Positions 42,681 through 56,200 of a DNA stretch of 64,000 nt are shown here, piece by piece (within the stretch, counting starts at the first letter, position 1; every line of letters starts with the position of its first letter). A model generated the notes under the pieces. That model searched no databases, was not told where the DNA came from, and saw only the letters and a program-made list of their open reading frames with translations. The DNA is taken from contig CP163498.1 of the NCBI GenBank assembly GCA_041071465.1, forward strand, positions 2,700,001 to 2,764,000. The letters are read 5' to 3'. The translations under genes were made by a program, and so were the position numbers. The DNA is from Pseudomonas putida (GTDB taxonomy: Bacteria; Pseudomonadota; Gammaproteobacteria; Pseudomonadales; Pseudomonadaceae).

Positions 42681-45600
42681 ATGGACCTCAACCGTCGGCA
42701 ATTCTTCAAGGTCGCCGCTGTCGGCCTTGGAGGCTCGAGCCTGGCGGCGTTGGGCATGGCCCCGACGCCGGCCTTCGCCGAGCAGGTGCGTCACTTCAAG
42801 CTGGCGCACACCAAAGAAGCGCGTAACACCTGCCCCTACTGCTCGGTCGGCTGCGGCCTGATCCTGTACAGCCAGGGCGATGCAGGCAAGAACGTCAAAC
42901 AGAACATCATCCATATCGAAGGTGACGCCGACCACCCGGTCAACCGTGGCACCCTGTGCCCGAAAGGCGCCGGCCTGCTGGACTTTATCCACAGCCCGAG
43001 CCGCCTGCAGTACCCCGAGGTACGCAAGCCGGGCAGCAAGGAGTGGGTGCGGGTGAGCTGGGACGAGGCGCTCGACCGCGTCGCCGACCTGATGAAGCAG
43101 GACCGCGACGCCAACTTCATCGAGAAAAACGCCCAGGGGCAAACCGTCAACCGTTGGCTAACCACCGGTTTTCTGGCTGCCTCCGCTGCCTCCAGCGAGG
43201 CTGGTTACCTGACCCACAAGGTCGTCCGCGCAACAGGCATGCTGGGGTTCGATAACCAGGCACGTGTCTGACATGGCCCGACGGTGGCAAGTCTTGCCCC
43301 GACGTACGGCCGTGGCGCCATGACCAACCACTGGTCCGATATCGCCAACGCGAATCTGGTCCTGGTGATGGGTGGCAACGCAGCAGAAGCGCATCCGTGC
43401 GGCTTCAAGTGGGTGACCGAGGCCAAGGCGCACAACAAGGCGCGGCTGATCGTGGTCGACCCGCGGTTTACCCGTACCGCTTCGGTCGCGGACTACTACG
43501 CGCCAATTCGCACCGGTACCGACATCGCCTTCATGGGCGGGCTGATCAACTACCTGCTGAGCACCGACAAGATCCAGCACGAGTACGTGCGCAACTACAC
43601 CGACGTGTCGTTCATCGTCAAAGAGAACTATGGCTTCGAGGATGGGCTGTTCAGCGGCTACGACGAAGCCAAGCGTGTGTACGCCGACAAGTCCGGCTGG
43701 GGTTATGAGCTGGGTGAGGACGGCTATGCCAAGGTCGACCCGACCCTGCAGCACCCGCGCTGCGTGTTCCAGCTGATGAAGCAGCATTACAGCCGCTATA
43801 CCCCGGAACTGGCGAGCATGACCTGTGGCATGCCGCAGGACGCCATGATGAAGGTCTGGGAAGAGATCGCCACATGCTCGGCACCGGGCAAGACCATGAC
43901 GATTCTCTATGCACTGGGCTGGACGCAACACTCGATCGGTGCGCAAATCATCCGCAGTGCAGCCATGGTCCAGTTGCTGTTGGGCAACGTCGGCATGCCG
44001 GGTGGCGGGGTCAACGCCCTGCGGGGGCACTCCAACATCCAGGGCCTGACCGACCTCGGCCTGCTGTCCAACTCGCTGCCGGGTTACCTGACCTTGGCCG
44101 GCGATGCCGAGCAGGATTACGCCACCTATATCGACAAACGCGCTTCCAAGCCGCTGCGTCCTGGGCAGCTGTCGTACTGGCAGAACTACGGCAAGTTCCA
44201 CGTCAGCCTGATGAAGGCCTGGTACGGTGCCAACGCCACGGCGGAAAACAACTGGGGCTATGACTGGCTGCCGAAGCTCGACGTACCGGCCTACGACGTG
44301 CTGCGCATGTTCGAGATGATGGGCCAGGGCAAGGTCAACGGTTACATGTGCCAGGGTTTCAACCCAATCGCCGCGCTGCCGGACAAGAACCGCGTCACGG
44401 CGGCGCTGGGCAAGCTCAAGTGGCTGGTGATCATGGACCCGCTGGCCACCGAGACCTCGGAGTTCTGGCGCAACGCCGGGCCGTTTAACGATGTCGACAC
44501 GGCCAACATCCAGACCGAAGTGATACGCCTGCCCACCACTTGCTTCGCCGAGGAAGACGGCTCGCTGGTCAACAGCAGCCGTTGGCTGCAGTGGCACTGG
44601 AAGGGCGCCGACGGGCCGGGCGAGACCCGTACCGATGTGCAGATCATGAGCGAGTTGTTCCTGCGCCTGCGCCAACGCTACCAGGCTGAAGGCGGCGCCT
44701 ACCCAGACGCGATGATGAACATCAGCTGGCCGTACAAGATTCCTGACGAGCCGTCTCCAGAGGAACTGGCCAAGGAAATGAACGGCTGGGCGGTCACCGA
44801 CCTTACCGACACTACCGGCGCCACGCTCAAGGCCGGCCAGCAGCTGTCGGGCTTTGCCCAGATGAAGGACGACGGCAGCACGGCATCCGGTTGCTGGATC
44901 TTTGCTGGCTGTTGGACCGAGCAGGGCAACCAGATGGCCCGTCGCGACAACAGCGACCCATACGGCATGCACCAGGTGCAGAACTGGGCCTGGGCCTGGC
45001 CGGCCAACCGCCGCATCCTCTACAACCGTGCCTCCAGCGACCCGCAAGGCAAACCGTGGGACCCGGAGAAAAAGCGCCTGGTGTGGTGGAACGGCAAGGC
45101 CTGGACCGGCACCGACGTGCCGGACTTCAAGGTCGATTCGCCGCCCGAGGCGGGCATGAACCCGTTCATCATGAACCCCGAAGGTGTGGCGCGTTTCTTC
45201 GCCATCGACAAGATGGCCGAAGGCCCGTTCCCCGAGCACTACGAGCCATTTGAAACGCCAATCGGCATCAACCCGCTGCACCCGCAGAACAAGAAGGCCA
45301 CCAGCAACCCGGCCGGGCGCATTTTCGACTCGGTGTGGGACACCCTCGGCACGCACGACGAGTTTCCCTATGCGGCGACCACGTACCGGCTGACCGAGCA
45401 CTTCCACTTCTGGAGCAAGCACTGCCGGCTCAACGCCATTGCCCAACCCGAGCAATTCGTCGAGATCGGCGAGGTGCTGGCCAACGAGAAAGGCATCAAG
45501 GCTGGCGACCGAGTGCGGGTGTCGAGCAAGCGTGGGCATATCGACGCGGTGGCGGTGGTGACCAAGCGGATTCGTCCGCTGCAGGTCAACAACCAGACCG

Positions 45601-45749
45601 TGCACCAGATCGGCATCCCGCTGCACTGGGGGTTCACCGGCGCTACCCGGCATGGCTACCTGACCAACACCCTGGTGCCGTTCCTCGGTGATGGCAATAC
45701 GCAGACCCCAGAGTCCAAGTCGTTCCTCGTCAAAGTGGAGAAACTCTGA
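42681..45749 (+). CDS. fdnG: Selenocysteine-containing formate dehydrogenase, major subunit
   Basis: Catalytic molybdenum/tungsten bis-MGD subunit of a periplasm-facing respiratory formate dehydrogenase (formate to CO2). The reading frame contains an in-frame TGA at 43269-43271, residue 197, in the context [14 protein letters not shown] that matches the Sec196 of E. coli FdnG. A SECIS-like hairpin follows directly. Read through, the protein is 1022 aa, normal for the family. The N-terminus has a Tat signal ([10 protein letters not shown]...PAFA), and the [4Fe-4S] cysteines are C51, C54, C58 and C93. The start at 42681 follows AGGAG. The stop overlaps fdnH by 1 nt. The fdn versus fdo name cannot be settled from sequence. 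Confidence 0.96.
43269..43314 (+). promoter_or_regulatory. UGA codon and bacterial SECIS element
   Basis: Immediately after the UGA, CATGGCC (43272-43278) pairs with GGCCGTG (43308-43314). An apical stem GGCAA (43286-43290) / TTGCC (43294-43298) closes on a GUC loop, giving AAGUCUU, similar to the AGGUCU loop bound by SelB in E. coli fdnG/fdhF. This recruits SelB and Sec-tRNA. Confidence 0.85.
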
Positions 45750-46699
45750 TGGCCAGCCAAGACATCATCGCCCGCTCGGCCACCACCACCGTGCCGTCCT
45801 CGGTACGCCAGCAGCAGGAGGTCGCCAAGCTGATCGACACCACCAAGTGCATCGGCTGCAAGGCCTGCCAGGTGGCGTGCTCGGAGTGGAACGAACTGCG
45901 CGACGAGGTGGGCCACAACCACGGCACCTACGACAACCCCCAGGACCTCACTGCCGAGACCTGGACGCTGATGCGCTTTACCGAGCACGAGCGCGACGAC
46001 GGCAACCTGGAGTGGCTGATCCGCAAGGATGGCTGCATGCACTGCGCCGACCCAGGATGCCTGAAGGCCTGCCCGAGCCCAGGGGCGATCATCAAGCACG
46101 CCAACGGTATCGTCGACTTCAACCAGGATCACTGCATCGGCTGCGGCTACTGCATCACCGGCTGCCCGTTCAACATCCCGCGCATTTCGCAGAAGGACCA
46201 CAAAGCATACAAGTGCACCCTGTGTTCCGACCGCGTGACCGTGGGCCTGGAGCCGGCTTGCGTGAAAACCTGCCCGACTGGGGCGATCGTGTTCGGCAGC
46301 AAGGACGAGATGAAGGTGCACGCTGCCGAGCGCATCGTCGACCTGAAGTCACGGGGTTACGACAAGGCCGGGTTATACGACCCTGACGGGGTCGGTGGTA
46401 CCCACGTGATGTACGTGCTGCACCATGCCGACACGCCGAAGCTGTACGCCGGCCTGCCGGACCAGCCGGTGATCAGCCCGCTGGTGGGCCTGTGGAAGGG
46501 CTTCACCAAGCCGTTGGCGCTGCTGGCGATGGGCGCGGCGGTGCTGGCCGGGTTCTTCCATTACGTACGGGTCGGGCCACAGCGGGTAGAGGACGATGAG
46601 CACCCCACGGCGCCCGATGACAGCGTCCACCAGGTGGACCCGGCGGTGCATGTCTACGATCCGAAGCAGCCCGGTGGGCAAGGGGAGCAGCGGCCATGA
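45749..46699 (+). CDS. fdnH: Formate dehydrogenase iron-sulfur subunit
   Basis: Electron-transfer subunit (316 aa) carrying four [4Fe-4S] clusters. Cysteine groups are [11 protein letters not shown] (from C34), [24 protein letters not shown] and CTLCSDR...CVKTC. One C-terminal membrane helix (about residues 258-280, [19 protein letters not shown]) anchors it. It overlaps fdnG and fdnI by 1 and 4 nt, so the three are translationally coupled. Confidence 0.96.
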   Translation: MASQDIIARSATTTVPSSVRQQQEVAKLIDTTKCIGCKACQVACSEWNELRDEVGHNHGTYDNPQDLTAETWTLMRFTEHERDDGNLEWLIRKDGCMHCADPGCLKACPSPGAIIKHANGIVDFNQDHCIGCGYCITGCPFNIPRISQKDHKAYKCTLCSDRVTVGLEPACVKTCPTGAIVFGSKDEMKVHAAERIVDLKSRGYDKAGLYDPDGVGGTHVMYVLHHADTPKLYAGLPDQPVISPLVGLWKGFTKPLALLAMGAAVLAGFFHYVRVGPQRVEDDEHPTAPDDSVHQVDPAVHVYDPKQPGGQGEQRP

Positions 46700-47352
46700 G
46701 CGACAACAAACCCATCCTGCGCTACAACGCCAACGAGCGGACCAACCACTGGATCGTCGCCATCCTGTTCTTCATGGCCGGGCTTTCCGGGCTGGCGCTG
46801 TTCCATCCGGCGCTGTTCTGGCTTAGCCACCTGTTCGGCGGCGGGCCGTGGACACGCATCCTGCACCCGTTCATGGGGGTGGCGATGTTCGTGTTTTTCC
46901 TCGGCTTGGTGATTCGTTTCTGGCGGGCTAATATCATCACCGCCAACGATCGCTTGTGGCTGCGCCGCATCGATCGGGTGATGGTCAATCGTGAAGATGG
47001 CGTGCCGCCGATCGGCAAATACAACGCCGGGCAGAAGCTGCTGTTCTGGACCCTGCTGGTGTGCATGCTGGTGCTGCTGGTCAGTGGTGTGGTGATCTGG
47101 CGCGCCTATTTCAGCCATTGGTTCGGCATCGATGCCATTCGCCTGTCTGCGCTGCTGCATGCGCTGGCGGCGTTTGTGCTGATCCTCAGCATCATCGTGC
47201 ACATCTACGCCGGTATCTGGATCAAGGGCTCGATCGGCGCCATGCTACATGGCTGGGTCAGCCGCGCCTGGGCACGCAAGCACCATGAGTTGTGGTACCG
47301 CGACGTGACCGGCGACAAGACGCCGGGCAATCACGGACGAAAAGAAGGATGA
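46696..47352 (+). CDS. fdnI: Formate dehydrogenase cytochrome b556 subunit
   Basis: Inner-membrane di-haem cytochrome (218 aa) that passes electrons from FdnH to quinone. Four membrane segments with haem-ligand candidates H18 (ERTNHWIV), H57 (RILHPFMG), H155 and H169 (LLHALAAF...IIVHIYAG). Starts in the end of fdnH and is 4 nt before the fdhE start. Confidence 0.95.
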   Translation: MSDNKPILRYNANERTNHWIVAILFFMAGLSGLALFHPALFWLSHLFGGGPWTRILHPFMGVAMFVFFLGLVIRFWRANIITANDRLWLRRIDRVMVNREDGVPPIGKYNAGQKLLFWTLLVCMLVLLVSGVVIWRAYFSHWFGIDAIRLSALLHALAAFVLILSIIVHIYAGIWIKGSIGAMLHGWVSRAWARKHHELWYRDVTGDKTPGNHGRKEG

Positions 47353-47356
47353 GCGC

Positions 47357-48276
47357 TTGAGCACGATACTTGAACCCGGGCAGATCGAAGCGTCGGCGGT
47401 GACGCCGCCGTTTCTGCACCTGCCCCCGCCAATCTGTTCGAGCTGCGCGCCTTGCGACTTGAGCACCTGGTCGAGGGCAACGCCCTTGGCGACTACCTGA
47501 AACTGGTCGCACGGTTGTGCCGCATCCAGCAACAGCTTGTGGATAACCCGCCCGGCGGCATGCCGGTGGCCGAGGAGCGTCAGCGCCTGTGCATAAGTCA
47601 TGGATTGCCGCCGCTGGCGGCTGACAGCCTGGTGCGTGAGGGGCCTTGGTTGGTCTGGTTGCAGGCCTTGCTACAGCCATTGAGCGGCGAAACCAGCGGC
47701 CCGCTGGGTGAGGCGCTGCAGGTACTGCGCGGCAGTGATGACGACCAACGCAAGGGCTGGGGCATCGCTTTGCTAGCTGGCCAGTACGACGCGGTGCCGG
47801 CAGCATTGGTGCCGTTCCTCGGGGCTGCGCTTCAGGCGGCCTGGTCCAGTTGGTTGCTGGCGTTGCCGACGCCTGAGCTCAAACCTGCCGGCAGCCTGGC
47901 CCAGTGCCCGGCCTGTGGTTCGCCGGCGATGGCCGGGGTGGTGCGCAACCGTGGCAAGCACAATGGCTTGCGTTACCTGGCGTGTTCGCTGTGTGCCTGT
48001 GAATGGCATGTGGTGCGGGTTAAATGTGTGTACTGCGAGTCGAGCAAGGACTTGCGCTACACCAGCCTCGAGGATGACCGCCATGCCCCGGGCAAGGCGC
48101 CGCTGCGCGCCGAATGCTGCCCAGGGTGCGAAAGCTACCTGAAACAGAACTACCTGGAGAACGATGCGGCGGCCGAGCCGCTGGCCGACGACCTGGCCAG
48201 CCTGGCGCTGGATATGCGCCTGGACGAGGAGGGTTTTCATCGCCTGGCACCCAACTTGATGCTCGCACCTGGGTAG
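47357..48276 (+). CDS. fdhE: Formate dehydrogenase accessory protein FdhE, frameshifted
   Basis: FdhE is a cytoplasmic rubredoxin-like maturation factor for membrane formate dehydrogenases. A TTG at 47357, 7 nt after AAGGAT, starts STILEPGQIEAS. The frame then breaks at the C5 run 47423-47427; one additional C there restores LPPANLFELRALRLEHLVEG and a 306-aa protein (E. coli FdhE 309 aa). The rest carries four CxxC motifs (CPAC, CSLC, CVYC, CPGC) and the conserved CEWHVVRVKC. As written only the N-terminally truncated frame beginning near 47452 is open. Confidence 0.88.
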
Positions 48277-48283
48277 AGGGTAA

Positions 48284-48349
48284 GTGTCTACACTGACGTT
48301 TCGAGTTGCCCTTTTCGCGGCCGGTCCGCGAAGAGGCCAGTACAGACAC
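48284..48349. repeat. REP-like palindrome upstream of selA
   Basis: TTCGCGG (48314-48320) and CCGCGAA (48326-48332) form the core of a CTTTTCGCGGCCGGTCCGCGAAGAGG palindrome (quoted core shortened), flanked by GTGTCT and AGACAC. This matches the P. putida TTCGCGG...CCGCGAAGAGG type. It fills most of the fdhE-selA gap. Confidence 0.6.
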
Positions 48350-48366
48350 CGGATTAGCCAAGGTAG

Positions 48367-51719
<3,353 letters not shown>

Positions 51720-51725
51720 ATTCAA

Positions 51726-51821
51726 GGAAGGCAATCGCGCCCGGTGGCGCGGCCGGGCTTCAAACCCGGTTGGGGACGGCAGCCGTTCCCGGGCAGGTTC
51801 GACTCCCGCTGCCTTCCGCCA
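51726..51821 (+). tRNA. selC: tRNA-Sec (TCA)
   Basis: A 96-nt gene with an 8-bp acceptor stem GGAAGGCA (51726-51733) / TGCCTTCC (51810-51817), discriminator G and encoded CCA. Anticodon TCA is at 51760-51762 in the CCGGGCT-TCA-AACCCGG arm, and there is a long variable arm. These are bacterial tRNA-Sec hallmarks. It directly follows selB. Confidence 0.96.
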
Positions 51822-51845
51822 TTTTTCTGGGTACCAAGGCCGCTT

Positions 51846-52835
51846 CTACGCCCGTTCCCCACACAGGTCCAGCGCAAACCACTGCTCGGCGGCTTCGACA
51901 TCCAACCCAGCCCCCAGCAGCGCAACCATCTTGCCCAGCGCTGCCTCACGGGTCATGCCGCCACCACTGATCAGGCCGGCCCCGCGCAAGCGGTTACCTG
52001 CCGCATAGGTATCGAACACCACGGAGCCTTCTGGGCACTGGCTGATAGCCGCCAGCATCACGCCGCGCTGGCGTGCCGCGCTCAGCACATCAAGCAGCGC
52101 TTGGTCATCCGATGGACCCGTACCGCTGCCATAGCACTCCAGCAGAACCCCTTGTACACCGCTGTCGATCAGCCCCTGCAAGTGCTCGGCCTGCAGCCCT
52201 GGGAACACCGGCACTACGGCCAGGTTGACCGGCTGGCGTGGATGCATGTAGCCAAGTTCGGCGGGAATCGCCGAGGCCCGCTCACCACCCCGATGGCGCG
52301 GTAGAGCGGCAAAGGCATCGAACGCTTCGCTGCGCAGCTTGGACGCCCGGCAGCCATGCAGCAGTTGGCCGTGGAAGTACAGATGCACCCCACCTTCCAG
52401 GCCTTGTTCGAACTGGCGCAATGCGCCGCACAGGTTGGCCCAGGCATCGCTACCCGGTGCACCAGCAGGCAGCATCGAGCCGGTCAACAGCACCGGTACG
52501 GGCAGGCCCAGCAACAGGAACGACAACGCTGCAGCGCTGTAAGCCATGCTGTCGGTGCCATGCAACACCAACACGCCATCATGGCCTGCAACATCCACGG
52601 CTTCGACGATGGCATCGCGCATCGCCAACCAGTTGTGCTGTTGCATGTTGGCGCTGTCCAGCAGCGGGTTCAGCTCTTGCAGCGCCCATTGCAGCTTGGG
52701 TGCATCGGCCATCTGGGCAAAGTGTTCACGCATCCGCGCTTCGAAGCCACCGGCCGGCGCCAGGCCTTCCGGGGTTTCGAGCATGCCGATGGTGCCACCG
52801 GTATAGAGAACGAGAAGATTCTTTACTGCACGCAT
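51846..52835 (-). CDS. ansA: L-asparaginase, cytoplasmic (AnsA-like)
   Basis: A 329-aa asparaginase hydrolysing asparagine to aspartate and ammonia. Two catalytic threonine motifs: YTGGTIGM (T12, T15 region) and LHGTDSMAYSAAALSF (T94-D95). No signal peptide and closer to type I AnsA of E. coli than to the periplasmic type II. Start at 52835 is chosen; 52844 (three codons longer) is equally possible because neither has a strong RBS. Downstream of the agcS-like gene with a terminator between them. Specificity (asparagine, glutamine or both) cannot be read. Confidence 0.88.
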   Translation of the reverse strand: MRAVKNLLVLYTGGTIGMLETPEGLAPAGGFEARMREHFAQMADAPKLQWALQELNPLLDSANMQQHNWLAMRDAIVEAVDVAGHDGVLVLHGTDSMAYSAAALSFLLLGLPVPVLLTGSMLPAGAPGSDAWANLCGALRQFEQGLEGGVHLYFHGQLLHGCRASKLRSEAFDAFAALPRHRGGERASAIPAELGYMHPRQPVNLAVVPVFPGLQAEHLQGLIDSGVQGVLLECYGSGTGPSDDQALLDVLSAARQRGVMLAAISQCPEGSVVFDTYAAGNRLRGAGLISGGGMTREAALGKMVALLGAGLDVEAAEQWFALDLCGERA

Positions 52836-52865
52836 GGCAAGCATCCGTAGCGGTGAGCGGAGAAG

Positions 52866-52891
52866 AAAAGCCGCCCGCGGAAGGGGCGGCT
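52866..52891 (-). terminator. Intrinsic terminator between agcS and ansA
   Basis: On the minus strand AGCCGCCC-CTTCCGC-GGGCGGCT is followed by TTTTCTT. It would stop or reduce transcription passing from the symporter gene into the asparaginase gene. Confidence 0.75.
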
Positions 52892-52905
52892 GGGCAGGGA
52901 GGATA

Positions 52906-54348
52906 TCAGCGCTGCGGCTGAGCTTGGCCGGCTGCTTTGTCAGCGGCTGTTTCCACCTGCGGATTGGCAGGCCAGGCATTACGGTCCAGGTCCAGGTCGG
53001 CGAACTTAGATGAGTCGAACACTGGCTGATGCACACCGGCCTTGCGCTGGTCGTCGTAGTCGCGCATGACGCGCAGGCCGACCTTGAACAGCAGGGCCAG
53101 GGCGACCAGGTTGACGAAGGCCAGGCAAGTCATGGTGATGTCGGCGAAGGCGAACACAGTCGACAGGTCTTGCATCGACCCCCAAACCACCAACGCCAGC
53201 ACCAGGCCACGGAACACCATCAGCACCACACGGTTGCGGCTCAGGAACTGCAGGCTGTTCTCGCCCAGGTAGTAGTTGTAGAGGATGCAGGTGAACACGA
53301 ACAGCGACAGCGCCACGCTGACGAACACGCGGCCCCAGTCACCCACCACGGCGGCCAGCGAGTTCTGGGTCAGGACAATGCCGTCGCCCTCGAAACCAGG
53401 GGTGTAGAAGCCCGACAGAAGAATCAGCAGTGCGGTGCAGGTGCAGATCACGAAGGTGTCGAGGAACACGCTGAAAGCCTGCACCACGCCCTGCGCACCC
53501 GGGTGTTTCACGGCCGCCACGGCCGCCACGTTCGGCGCACTGCCCAGGCCCGCTTCGTTGGCGAATACGCCACGTTTGACGCCCATGACGATGGCGCTGC
53601 CGAGCAGGCCACCGAAGGCCGGGTCGAGGCCGAAGGCGCTCTTGAAGATGGTTTCAAGCATGGCCGGCACATGTTCGATCTGGGTGCCGATCACGTACAG
53701 GGTCACGCCGATGTAGGCCAGGGTCTTGACCGGCACCAGCAGGTCCGACACCGCAGCGATACGCTTGATGCCGCCGATGAAGGTGACGGCCAGCAGCACG
53801 GCCAGGACGATACCGGTGTGTTTCGGGTCGAAGGCGAAGGCGTTCTGCAGCGAGTGAGTCACGGTGTAAGACTGCAGGCCGATGAAGGCGAAGCCGTAGG
53901 TGACCAGCAGCAGGATCGAGAACACGATGGCCATGCTTTTCAGCTTCAGCCCGTGCTGGATGTAGTAGGCCGGGCCACCGCGGTACAGGCCATCGCCATC
54001 CGCGCGCTTGTACACTTGGGCCAGGGTACATTCGAAGAAGCTGCTGGACATACCCACCAGTGCGGTGACCCACATCCAGAACACGGCACCTGGGCCACCC
54101 AGGGTCACAGCGATACCGACACCAGCGATGTTACCGGCACCTACGCGGCCGGCCAGGCTCAGCATCAGCGCCTGGAAGGAGCTCAGCTGGCCTGCCTGGC
54201 CACGCAGCGATTCCTTGAACACGCTGAACATATGGGCGAAATGGCGGAACTGGACGAACCGGGAGCGGAGGGTGAAGTAGCTACCCAGCCCTACGATCAG
54301 CACGATGAGGAGTTTCCCCGAAAGGAAATCGTTGATTACTTCGAGCAT
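52906..54348 (-). CDS. Sodium:alanine/glycine symporter family protein (AGCS)
   Basis: A 480-aa inner-membrane amino-acid:cation symporter with about 11 hydrophobic segments. AGCS signatures include AGRVGAGNIAGVGIAVTLGGPGAVFWMW, the YRGGPAYYIQHGL loop and GVFANEAGLGSAPN. The exact substrate (alanine, glycine, glutamine) is not readable. It diverges from the XRE regulator, and its position next to asparaginase suggests amino-acid use. Confidence 0.9.
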   Translation of the reverse strand: MLEVINDFLSGKLLIVLIVGLGSYFTLRSRFVQFRHFAHMFSVFKESLRGQAGQLSSFQALMLSLAGRVGAGNIAGVGIAVTLGGPGAVFWMWVTALVGMSSSFFECTLAQVYKRADGDGLYRGGPAYYIQHGLKLKSMAIVFSILLLVTYGFAFIGLQSYTVTHSLQNAFAFDPKHTGIVLAVLLAVTFIGGIKRIAAVSDLLVPVKTLAYIGVTLYVIGTQIEHVPAMLETIFKSAFGLDPAFGGLLGSAIVMGVKRGVFANEAGLGSAPNVAAVAAVKHPGAQGVVQAFSVFLDTFVICTCTALLILLSGFYTPGFEGDGIVLTQNSLAAVVGDWGRVFVSVALSLFVFTCILYNYYLGENSLQFLSRNRVVLMVFRGLVLALVVWGSMQDLSTVFAFADITMTCLAFVNLVALALLFKVGLRVMRDYDDQRKAGVHQPVFDSSKFADLDLDRNAWPANPQVETAADKAAGQAQPQR

Positions 54349-54473
54349 TGGAAAATGACCTCGATTCTTATTCTTCGTGTGGAAAGACCAGCGGACGGCA
54401 GGCGCACCGCTATTCGTTGGGGCGCATGGTTGGCTATGACAAGAGTGGTTACAATTTCGCGGATTGCTCTGAG

Positions 54474-54490
54474 TTGATGCGACTTGATGC
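54474..54490. promoter_or_regulatory. Direct repeat TTGATGC in the agcS/regulator gap
   Basis: TTGATGC occurs at 54474-54480 and again at 54484-54490, exactly one helical turn apart, immediately before a -10-like TACAAT (54491-54496) of the regulator gene. Placement fits an operator, possibly for autoregulation; this is inference. Confidence 0.4.
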
Positions 54491-54526
54491 TACAATGGCG
54501 TCATTCGCGTCACCTGGATTACGCAC

Positions 54527-55336
54527 ATGAGCGATCATTTCGCTACCAACCTCAAGCTGGCCTGCAGCCATTACCGCTCTATTTCCGAAGTTTGCCGCCA
54601 GCTGTCGATCAACCGCGCACAGTTCAACAAGTACCTGAGCGGGCAGAGCCGTCCGACGGCTTTCAACCTGAAGCGCATCGGCGATTTCTTCGGCGTTGAG
54701 GATTACGAGTTGAACCTGCCGGCCGAGCAGTTTGCCCGGCTGATTGGCGCACGGGTGTCGACCCTGGCCGAGCAGCCCAGCGACCCGATCAGTGAACTGT
54801 TCCGCCCGCTGCACGATCATGCCGGCAACCTGTCGCGCTATTGCGGTTACTACTTCGAGTATTCCAACTGCATGTCGGTGCCGGGCACGATCCTGGTGTC
54901 ACTGGTGCACCTGTGGGAGGAGCGTGGCCGCTTCCTGTTCGAGCGCCGGGAGCGTCAGGAGCGCTCCAGCGCCACTGACCAGCATGCCGAGGTGCGTTGC
55001 CGTTATCTGGGGGCGGCGTTCCAGCTGCAGGACCGTTTGTTCCTCATCGACTACGAGTCGCTGACGTTCAACGAAATGAGCCAGACCATCCTCATCCCCA
55101 GCTTCAAAAGCCGAATCACTCGCCTGAACGGCCTGAAGGCCGGTGTGTCCAGCGGCGACCGGCGCAACCCGGCCTGCACCAGGGTGGTGTGGGAGTACCT
55201 GGGTGAGGAGATCAATCGCATCAATGCTTACCGGCAAGTGAAACTGTACCGGCCGGATGATCCGCGTATCGATGATGATGTACGTGAGCGGCTAAGCGTG
55301 AGGCCACTGAGTAACGGTTTGTTTGAAATCGAGTAA
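54527..55336 (+). CDS. XRE-family transcriptional regulator
   Basis: A 269-aa protein with an N-terminal helix-turn-helix (about residues 18-60: ISEVCRQLSINRAQFNKYLSG...LKRIGDFFGV). A larger C-terminal domain of unknown type (about residues 90-260) contains the YCGYYFEYSNCMSVPG stretch and may sense a ligand. Divergently oriented from the symporter gene, the likeliest target. Ends 10 nt before the convergent hydrolase gene. Confidence 0.85.
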   Translation: MSDHFATNLKLACSHYRSISEVCRQLSINRAQFNKYLSGQSRPTAFNLKRIGDFFGVEDYELNLPAEQFARLIGARVSTLAEQPSDPISELFRPLHDHAGNLSRYCGYYFEYSNCMSVPGTILVSLVHLWEERGRFLFERRERQERSSATDQHAEVRCRYLGAAFQLQDRLFLIDYESLTFNEMSQTILIPSFKSRITRLNGLKAGVSSGDRRNPACTRVVWEYLGEEINRINAYRQVKLYRPDDPRIDDDVRERLSVRPLSNGLFEIE

Positions 55337-55346
55337 CTGCCTACGG

Positions 55347-56192
55347 TCAGGCGTCTTCGAGGATGAAGGTTTCCACGGCGCTCGCAACCTGATCCGCAAT
55401 CGCTGGCGTACTGCGTAAATGGGCGGCGATGCCATGGTCGCAGTCTGTAAGAAACACGCATTGCAAACGCGCGGCTGCAACTGATTGCATCAGGGCCTGG
55501 GTGACCTCCTCAGGAATCGGGCTGTAGCGCTCGGCGCCGGTCAGCCACAGGCTGCCTGCGCTGGTGCCTGGGCCTTTGCCGAATCGCTGTGAGTTGAGCC
55601 CGTCATATTCGCCTATCACCATCAGCACTCTGCCTTGGAACTGCTTGAGGAAGGCGTAACTGTCGCAATCGAGAAAGCCATAGGGTTTTCTGATGGCGGC
55701 TGTGAATGCCGGACCGAAGGGGGCCTGGTGAGCATGGTCTGGATAGACTGCTGGGCAGACCAGCACGATGCTGTTCACCTGCGGCAATTGTGCTGCAAGT
55801 TTCAGCGCAATTGCCGCGCCCAGGCTGTGGCCAATTATCGTTCGGCATTGAGGTGCGATATGCGCGTGGAAGCGTCGTGCCTCATCAAGGTTCGTAGCCA
55901 GTGAAGGCGAAGCTGCACCAGGTTCACTGGCAAGGCTATGGCCTGACAGATTAGCAGTGAGCGAACCTATGCCTGCGGCTTGCAAGCGATAGAGCAGGGG
56001 GTTGAGCCGGGTAAAGTCGGAGCGCGCGCCACCCAGGACGAATGCAGGCCCTGCGCGCTCGATATCGGGTACCAGCAATCGGGCCTGTTGCTGGTAGGTT
56101 CCGAATACTTCGTCGATGAAAAGTTCTTTGCCTGGGGCGGGTTCGTCAAACTGCCATTTCAGGCGCTGAGAAGATCCCGTTTGCAAGTGCAT
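55347..56192 (-). CDS. Alpha/beta hydrolase of unknown substrate
   Basis: A 281-aa alpha/beta-hydrolase fold protein. The nucleophile elbow is GHSLG with Ser123; the acid is likely Asp in VIGEYDGLN and the catalytic His in TDCDHGIAAHL. No signal peptide. The start at 56192 follows a GAGGG, 8 nt downstream of the exporter gene, so it is the third gene of an operon with the oxygenase and the exporter. Base composition is lower in GC than flanking genes. Could be an esterase, thioesterase or lactonase. Confidence 0.82.
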   Translation of the reverse strand: MHLQTGSSQRLKWQFDEPAPGKELFIDEVFGTYQQQARLLVPDIERAGPAFVLGGARSDFTRLNPLLYRLQAAGIGSLTANLSGHSLASEPGAASPSLATNLDEARRFHAHIAPQCRTIIGHSLGAAIALKLAAQLPQVNSIVLVCPAVYPDHAHQAPFGPAFTAAIRKPYGFLDCDSYAFLKQFQGRVLMVIGEYDGLNSQRFGKGPGTSAGSLWLTGAERYSPIPEEVTQALMQSVAAARLQCVFLTDCDHGIAAHLRSTPAIADQVASAVETFILEDA

Positions 56193-56200
56193 GGTGCCCT

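Noticed and set aside
43269..43271. In-frame stop in fdnG as a nonsense mutation
   Set aside because: Position, flanking residues, SECIS hairpin and the selABC genes nearby show that it encodes selenocysteine.
51726..51821. tRNA-Sec as an integration site for a neighbouring island
   Set aside because: No partial copy of its 3' end was found downstream, and no integrase is present.
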